From Bacillota bacterium (GTDB taxonomy: Bacteria; Bacillota; Clostridia; Lachnospirales; Lachnospiraceae): a DNA stretch of 16,068 bases. This document shows positions 14,695 through 16,068 of this stretch, one piece after another. The stretch is from the NCBI GenBank assembly GCA_023420935.1, contig JAEZUR010000043.1:1-16068 (forward strand). The letters run 5' to 3'. Position numbers and translations under genes: made by a program. The notes under the pieces are model-generated. The model was not told the DNA's origin, did not search any database, and was given only the letters and a program-made list of their open reading frames with translations. Positions within the stretch are counted from its first letter, which is position 1; each line of letters begins with the position of its first letter.

Positions 14695-14715
14695 TTTTGC
14701 ACCAGTTTTGCACCA
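14695..14715. repeat. Two TTTTGCACCA repeats 11 bp apart
   Basis: TTTTGCACCA occurs at 14695-14704 and at 14706-14715, one helical turn apart, about 55 bases from tRNA scar B. Tandem direct repeats near a crossover core are typical of integrase arm-type sites. No integrase gene is in the window, so this role is inferred. Confidence 0.45.
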
Positions 14716-14744
14716 AAGTTTCTAACATTATTATATTTACTATA

Positions 14745-15293
14745 TTACTTTTGATTCTGTGCACTAATATCAATTTCTGCAGCAGCTACCTGCTCTTGTG
14801 ACTTAGTATATTCTAATTCAGCTATTAGATAATTTTTAACATCTGTAATATGTTGTCTAAAATAATTATGTGTCTTTTCTTCACAATAGAGAATCCTTTT
14901 CAGTTTTCTTTGTAATTCTGCAATCAATTTTTTATTTTTTATCTCATAGCCTTTTGAGTTATATCCTAAATACTCTCTGTTTATGTACTTGTCTGTAATC
15001 GGTACAGCATCACTTATAAAAAATATAGATTTCGTTGTTGTATTTCCAATATGATAAAAACACGATTGCAATTTATTATCCGGTAAGTTTAAGTAGCCCT
15101 CGATTCTCTTTTTAGCCAATTCATCTCTATGTTCCCAGTCTCCCATAGGAATGGCCCAGTAAATTTCACTATGCTCTTCTAATTTTAACAAGCATACTAT
15201 AGGGCGTTCTTTCGAGTCATTCCATGCACCACCTACATCACGAATTATTTGATAAAACATATTCTCAGCAAAATATATTGAATTTTCTTTCAT
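14745..15293 (-). CDS. Type III toxin-antitoxin toxin, CptN/ToxN-like endoribonuclease
   Basis: This should be an RNA-cutting toxin held inactive by a repetitive RNA antitoxin made just upstream. I start it at ATG 15293 (182 residues), because AGGAG ends four bases before it; an earlier in-frame ATG at 15305 overlaps that site. The fold markers I recognise from CptN/ToxN/AbiQ-type proteins are ERPIVCLLKLEEHSEIYWAIPM (about 29-50), then KSIFFISDAVPITDKYI, then a C-terminal helix with KKLIAELQRKLKRIL. The strongest support is context: promoter, three 40-nt repeats, hairpin, toxin, all on one strand. Such systems can stop phage spread by killing or arresting infected cells, and also stabilise mobile DNA. 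The exact subfamily is uncertain. Confidence 0.85.
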   Translation of the reverse strand: MKENSIYFAENMFYQIIRDVGGAWNDSKERPIVCLLKLEEHSEIYWAIPMGDWEHRDELAKKRIEGYLNLPDNKLQSCFYHIGNTTTKSIFFISDAVPITDKYINREYLGYNSKGYEIKNKKLIAELQRKLKRILYCEEKTHNYFRQHITDVKNYLIAELEYTKSQEQVAAAEIDISAQNQK

Positions 15294-15311
15294 ACTTCTC
15301 CTCATATGTAT

Positions 15312-15341
15312 AAAGCCTTAAGTGAAATCACTTAAGGCTTT
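15312..15341 (-). terminator. Leaky terminator between antitoxin RNA and toxin
   Basis: AAAGCCTTAAGTGA (15312-15325) and TCACTTAAGGCTTT (15328-15341) are perfect 14-base arms. On the minus strand only a short TTTAT follows, so termination should be partial. In known type III loci a hairpin here keeps antitoxin RNA in excess over toxin mRNA and is often the point of processing. Confidence 0.85.
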
Positions 15342-15460
15342 TACAATGTTTCCTGCACATTGTGAAGCATATTTGTATCATTACAATGTTTCTTGCACAT
15401 TGTGAAGCATCTTTGTATCATTACAATGTTTAACTGTACATTGTGAAACATCTTTGTACT
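15341..15460 (-). ncRNA. Type III antitoxin RNA: three 40-nt tandem repeats
   Basis: Three head-to-tail units begin at 15341, 15381 and 15421. The first two are 38/40 identical; the third is more diverged with one extra base near its loop and starts the transcript. On the minus strand each unit contains ACAATGT, a 7-8 nt loop, and ACATTGT. The 7-bp stem is the same in all three while the loop varies (GCAAGAA, GCAGGAA, ACAGTTAA), as expected for a structured RNA. The period of 40 nt falls in the 35-45 nt range I recall for ToxI, AntiQ and CptI antitoxins. The toxin would cut the precursor into single units that wrap and inhibit it. The expected start point (about 15457) lies at the edge of the repeats. 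Confidence 0.88.
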
Positions 15461-15463
15461 TAT

Positions 15464-15492
15464 ATTATATACATTGGCAAAGTAAAATGCAA
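15464..15492 (-). promoter_or_regulatory. Promoter of the antitoxin-toxin transcript
   Basis: On the minus strand, TTGCAT (15492-15487), 17 bp, perfect TATAAT (15469-15464). It fires directly into the repeat array. Confidence 0.85.
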
Positions 15493-15518
15493 CTATTTTT
15501 AAAGAAATTTATTAAATA

Positions 15519-15571
15519 TTGCATACATTTAGAAACAGTGTTATTTTATCGTGGAATATTTGCATACATTT
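15519..15571. repeat. Pair of TTGCATACATTT repeats upstream of the antitoxin promoter
   Basis: TTGCATACATTT occurs at 15519-15530 and 15560-15571, 41 bp apart, both preceded by AATA or AATAT. They lie 27 and 68 bases upstream of the -35 and may be regulator or recombinase sites. Confidence 0.4.
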
Positions 15572-15577
15572 TTATTT

Positions 15578-15624
15578 AAAAAATATAATAGTAGCTGTAA
15601 ATTTTTATATGGCGGGCTACTATT
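15578..15624 (-). terminator. Terminator of the right-edge gene
   Basis: AATAGTAGC (15587-15595) pairs with GCTACTATT (15616-15624) around a 20-nt loop. On the minus strand a TATA and six T follow (15583-15578). It lies 24 bases after the stop of the partial gene and insulates the antitoxin promoter. Confidence 0.65.
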
Positions 15625-15647
15625 TTGTACAGTGAGCAAGATTGTTG

Positions 15648-16068
15648 CTATAGAAAGAACCCAGCCAGTCTAAGTACCGATATATGCCCAGAATTTCTAA
15701 GCCAGTCCATCATCTTACCAACCTCAGTACATATCTCATCTTCTACACTGCAGAAGCCCATATGAAAGTATTCAAAGCTACAATTAAGTTCCACAATATC
15801 GTCTATGACAATAGCATCGTGCAGGCTGAAGGTGTAGTAGGCCGACCATCCAGCAGGTAAGTCAATAAACACTTTTTCTATATTATAGTGCTCCCTGAAC
15901 TCAACGCTTAGACGTACAGATTTGTGACTTGCATCGTCTGTACTTACAGTTGATGTAGCTGCTAGTACGTCGAAATCACATTCAAAAAGTCTCTGTGCCA
16001 GTGCCTGCATGTTTCTATTTGCAATTATCGTTGGATAACCACATTCATGACATACACGTGATACCTTT
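15648..16068 (-). CDS. Hypothetical protein, 5' end outside the window, CxxC motif
   Basis: The reading frame is open to the window edge, so the ATG at 16010 is probably internal. The visible part is 139 residues. Near its start is KVSRVCHECGYPTIIANRNM, whose CxxC pair may be half of a zinc ribbon. The remainder (EKVFIDLPAGWSAYYTFSLHDAIVIDDIVELNCSFEYFHMGF, then a helical stretch with EVGKMMDWLRNSG) is not a family I recognise. Hand-counted lines of this gene (15781-15960) run about 42% G+C, higher than much of the surrounding non-coding DNA, a weak sign of foreign origin. It is on the island side of tRNA scar B, with its own terminator. No function is assigned. Confidence 0.6.
   Translation of the reverse strand, partial: KVSRVCHECGYPTIIANRNMQALAQRLFECDFDVLAATSTVSTDDASHKSVRLSVEFREHYNIEKVFIDLPAGWSAYYTFSLHDAIVIDDIVELNCSFEYFHMGFCSVEDEICTEVGKMMDWLRNSGHISVLRLAGFFL

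Noticed and set aside
15341..15460. The tandem repeats as a CRISPR array
   Set aside because: The 40-nt units abut with no spacers, include a diverged unit, and sit between a promoter and a toxin gene; no cas gene is near.

Overview
The window looks like chromosomal DNA from a low-G+C, Gram-positive clostridium, most likely a member of the Lachnospiraceae. The reasons are the AT-rich composition, strong Shine-Dalgarno sites, near-consensus sigma-A promoters (TTGACA-17-TATAAT type), U-tailed intrinsic terminators, and the protein families present (YtrA-type GntR/ABC operon, TrmB-like regulator, LysA, sortase-free secreted proteins, type III toxin). This placement is inferred from sequence character, not from a database search.

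Left part (1-11740), ordinary chromosome. Two cyclic-di-GMP genes are divergently transcribed from facing promoters: a seven-helix membrane diguanylate cyclase (177-1310, minus) and a 1228-residue Cache/PAS/GGDEF/GAF/degenerate-GGDEF/EAL protein (1565-5251, plus). Next is an apparently autoregulated YtrA-type operon: a GntR repressor, an ABC ATPase and an ABC-2 permease (5412-7338), with an operator on the start point. A TrmB-like regulator (7411-8094) follows and converges on lysA (8385-9644, minus); a 166-bp near-perfect palindrome lies between them. Divergent from lysA is a two-gene operon of uncharacterised proteins (9942-11640) with a dyad just downstream of its promoter.

Middle part (11743-13324), minus strand. 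A promoter at 13296-13324 drives a small lipoprotein. A hypothetical protein and an N-acetylmuramoyl-L-alanine amidase without signal peptide lie downstream.

Right part (13380-16068), a probable integration hotspot. Two 25-bp copies (24/25 identical) of the 3' end of a tRNA, most likely tRNA-Cys, lie 1.2 kb apart. Each is followed on the minus strand by a terminator and neither is part of a complete tRNA. They read as old attachment-site scars of elements that integrated into a tRNA-Cys gene. One secreted protein gene lies between them. To the right of the second scar are two TTTTGCACCA repeats one helical turn apart (possible recombinase arm sites), then a complete type III toxin-antitoxin locus: a promoter, three 40-nt antitoxin RNA repeats, a leaky terminator hairpin and a CptN/ToxN-like endoribonuclease gene. 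A gene cut off by the window edge, encoding a protein with a CxxC pair, ends the window. The type III locus at the edge of a tRNA-linked island is the most notable system here.
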